15,952 nt of DNA, taken from an uncultured Salinimicrobium sp. (GTDB lineage Bacteria; Bacteroidota; Bacteroidia; Flavobacteriales; Flavobacteriaceae). The position numbers and the translations under genes are program-made. The notes beneath the pieces were generated by a model. It ran no database searches. It saw only the letters and a program-made list of their open reading frames with translations, and was not told the origin of the DNA. This document shows positions 15,147 to 15,952 of the stretch, in pieces; the first letter of the stretch is position 1, and each line of letters begins with the position of its first letter. The stretch lies in the NCBI GenBank assembly GCA_946887025.1, contig CAMPJY010000048.1, forward strand, positions 1 to 15,952, in the 5' to 3' direction.

Positions 15147-15165
15147 CTTTCCGGTACTTTCCGGT
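15147..15165 (+). promoter_or_regulatory. Tandem 9-base direct repeat, possible operator or sigma recognition site
   Basis: CTTTCCGGT occurs at 15147-15155 and again at 15157-15165, a period of ten bases, so both copies would face the same side of the DNA helix. It begins 48 bases upstream of the metallothionein-like ATG and is followed by ACTTATAAAA, which could be part of a promoter. A regulator binding as a dimer or two molecules side by side is plausible. Function is inferred from position and form only. Confidence 0.5.
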
Positions 15166-15194
15166 CTACTTATAAAAACCAATAACTTTTAAAA

Positions 15195-15320
15195 ATGGAA
15201 ACCATGTCAAATAATTGTGTCTGTACCGCTTGTGAATGTTCCAAATGCGAATGTGTCAACTGTAAAGAGAATGCCTGTCCCTGCGGGAGCTGTGACTGTA
15301 CCAAATGCGCCTGTTGTTAA
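15195..15320 (+). CDS. Cysteine-rich metallothionein-like protein (41 aa)
   Basis: The frame runs from ATG at 15195 to TAA at 15318. Of 41 residues, 14 are cysteine. They follow a (CxCxx)7 pattern: the first Cys of every unit is present (8, 13, 18, 23, 28, 33, 38) and so is the third position of every unit (10, 15, 20, 30, 35, 40) except Glu25 in the middle; Cys41 closes the chain. This leaves seven cysteines on each side of the KENA centre. Such density of CxC pairs is that of metallothioneins, which bind Zn, Cu or Cd through thiolates. There are no histidines, unlike SmtA. I cannot link it to a named family. A SigZ-like sigma gene follows after a terminator-like hairpin, and a 9-base direct repeat lies upstream. 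The start could also be the ATG at 15204. It is soluble, with no signal peptide. Confidence 0.8.
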   Translation: METMSNNCVCTACECSKCECVNCKENACPCGSCDCTKCACC

Positions 15321-15328
15321 ATTGTCTG

Positions 15329-15355
15329 AAAGGCTGGTCTGTGGACCGGCCTTTT
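15329..15355 (+). terminator. Terminator-like hairpin between the metallothionein-like and sigma genes
   Basis: An 11-base stem (15329-15339 with 15344-15354, one G-U pair) with a TGTG loop ends in CCTTTT, nine bases after the metallothionein-like stop codon. It has the form of an intrinsic terminator, though the T run is short (four bases). If it ends only part of transcription, it would set a high ratio of metallothionein to sigma factor. Confidence 0.7.
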
Positions 15356-15371
15356 GCTAATTTGCAGTACC

Positions 15372-15908
15372 ATGCAGCTTGATACGCAACATATCTGGAA
15401 AGAATTCGGGGACGAATTCTTCTTTTTTATCCTGAAAAGGGTTCGGGATGAGGAAAAAACCAAAGAAATCCTTCAGAATTCCTTCCTCAAGATCCACCAT
15501 AAGCTTCATTCCCTAAGGGAGGAAGCCAAAATACGCCCATGGGCTTACCAGATTGTCCGGAATGAAATAGCCAATTTTCACAAGCAGGATCCCCTGGTAC
15601 AGGACGATGGGAAAATCATCGCCGACAAACCTGAGGCTGTGCTTGGGGTGGACAGTTACTGCTGCTTTGAAAAATTCATTCACAACCTTCCGCAGAAATA
15701 TCGCAGCGTGATCGAGGAAGTCTATCTCAAAGGAAATACCCAGGCGCAGGCGGCTGTCAATCTGGACATAAGTCTGGCCAATACAAAAGCCCGGATTCAC
15801 AGGGCCAAGGAGATCCTGAAGCTTAATTTCCAGGAATGCTGCAACTATGAACTGAATTCAGAGGGGATGTTGGTGGGGGAACCAGATTGTGAGAGCTGTA
15901 ACAGTTAA
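15372..15908 (+). CDS. SigZ-like RNA polymerase sigma factor (ECF-type, cysteine-rich tail)
   Basis: A 178-residue two-domain sigma factor, close in length to B. subtilis SigZ (176). Region 2 spans about residues 12-72 (DEEKTKEILQNSFLKIHHKL, then WAYQIVRNEIANF). Region 4 spans about 102-150: LPQKYRSVIEEVYLKG, then TQAQAAVNLDISLANTKARI and HRAKEIL, the usual helix-turn-helix. Six cysteines form three pairs: 97-98 in the linker, 156-157 after region 4, and 173/176 in a CxxC three residues from the end. The last four lie in a C-terminal extension and could bind a metal or form disulfides. There is no anti-sigma gene in view, though one could lie beyond the window edge. A TTG at 15354 is in frame but overlaps the terminator hairpin; the ATG at 15372 is preferred. 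It belongs functionally with the upstream metallothionein-like gene by proximity, which is inference. Confidence 0.88.
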   Translation: MQLDTQHIWKEFGDEFFFFILKRVRDEEKTKEILQNSFLKIHHKLHSLREEAKIRPWAYQIVRNEIANFHKQDPLVQDDGKIIADKPEAVLGVDSYCCFEKFIHNLPQKYRSVIEEVYLKGNTQAQAAVNLDISLANTKARIHRAKEILKLNFQECCNYELNSEGMLVGEPDCESCNS

Positions 15909-15910
15909 TG

Positions 15911-15938
15911 TGGAGAGTGGAGAGTGGAGAGTGGAGAG
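15911..15938 (+). repeat. Heptanucleotide tandem repeat TGGAGAG x4
   Basis: Four perfect copies of TGGAGAG run from 15911 to 15938, starting two bases after the sigma factor stop codon, and break down into AGGTAATTTG. Tandem repeats of this unit length can change copy number by slippage. Outside a coding frame, any effect would be through spacing or a leader. What follows lies beyond the window. Confidence 0.85.
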
Positions 15939-15952
15939 AGGTAATTTGTAGG

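Noticed and set aside
15911..15938. Heptad repeat as part of the sigma factor coding region
   Set aside because: It begins after the TAA stop at 15906-15908, so it is not translated in that frame.

Overview
The window looks like chromosomal DNA from a Bacteroidota organism, most likely a member of the Flavobacteriaceae. The grounds are the gene families and sequence style (no conserved purine-rich ribosome sites, moderate GC) and several promoter-like elements of the Bacteroidota type, TAnnTTTG with a TTTG/TTTC-like element about 17-23 bases upstream. Most of it is ordinary metabolism packed in short operons. There is no rRNA, tRNA, insertion sequence, CRISPR array or prophage that I can see, and no gene-free stretch longer than 300 bases.

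Layout. Positions 1-206: a 57-residue single-span membrane protein on the minus strand with its own terminator. 411-2354 (plus): class II fumarase with a strong terminator, then a small STAS/SpoIIAA-like protein. 2383-5439 (minus): a two-gene unit of the NAD(P)HX repair enzyme followed by histidine ammonia-lyase. 5549-7458 (plus): glycine cleavage T-protein (gcvT), divergent from the NAD(P)HX gene, followed closely by an RmlD-like NAD(P)-binding reductase that starts with TTG. 7525-9408 (plus): pterin carbinolamine dehydratase, then exonuclease VII large and small subunits, which overlap. 9510-10904 (plus): MATE efflux pump. 10900-11116: a cluster of REP-like hairpins and direct repeats. 11198-12166 (plus): hemerythrin-PAS protein. 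12309-13786 (minus): a U32-family tRNA hydroxylase-like gene overlapping a small ferredoxin gene. 13879-15039 (minus): MFS transporter.

The most interesting part is the right end. At 15195-15320 there is a 41-residue protein with 14 cysteines in a nearly perfect CxCxx pentad pattern, so it resembles a metallothionein. It is followed, after a terminator-like hairpin, by a SigZ-like sigma factor (15372-15908) with three cysteine pairs, two of them in its C-terminal tail. A 9-base direct repeat with a 10-base period lies upstream of the metallothionein-like gene. I infer a compact metal- or redox-responsive module in which the sigma factor and a metal buffer are linked. This is a hypothesis from context and composition, not a demonstrated function.

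Two families of short repeats also stand out: the hairpin cluster at 10900-11116 and ATCTGCG-unit repeats at 9440-9471 and 12193-12233. A heptanucleotide tandem repeat follows the sigma factor gene.
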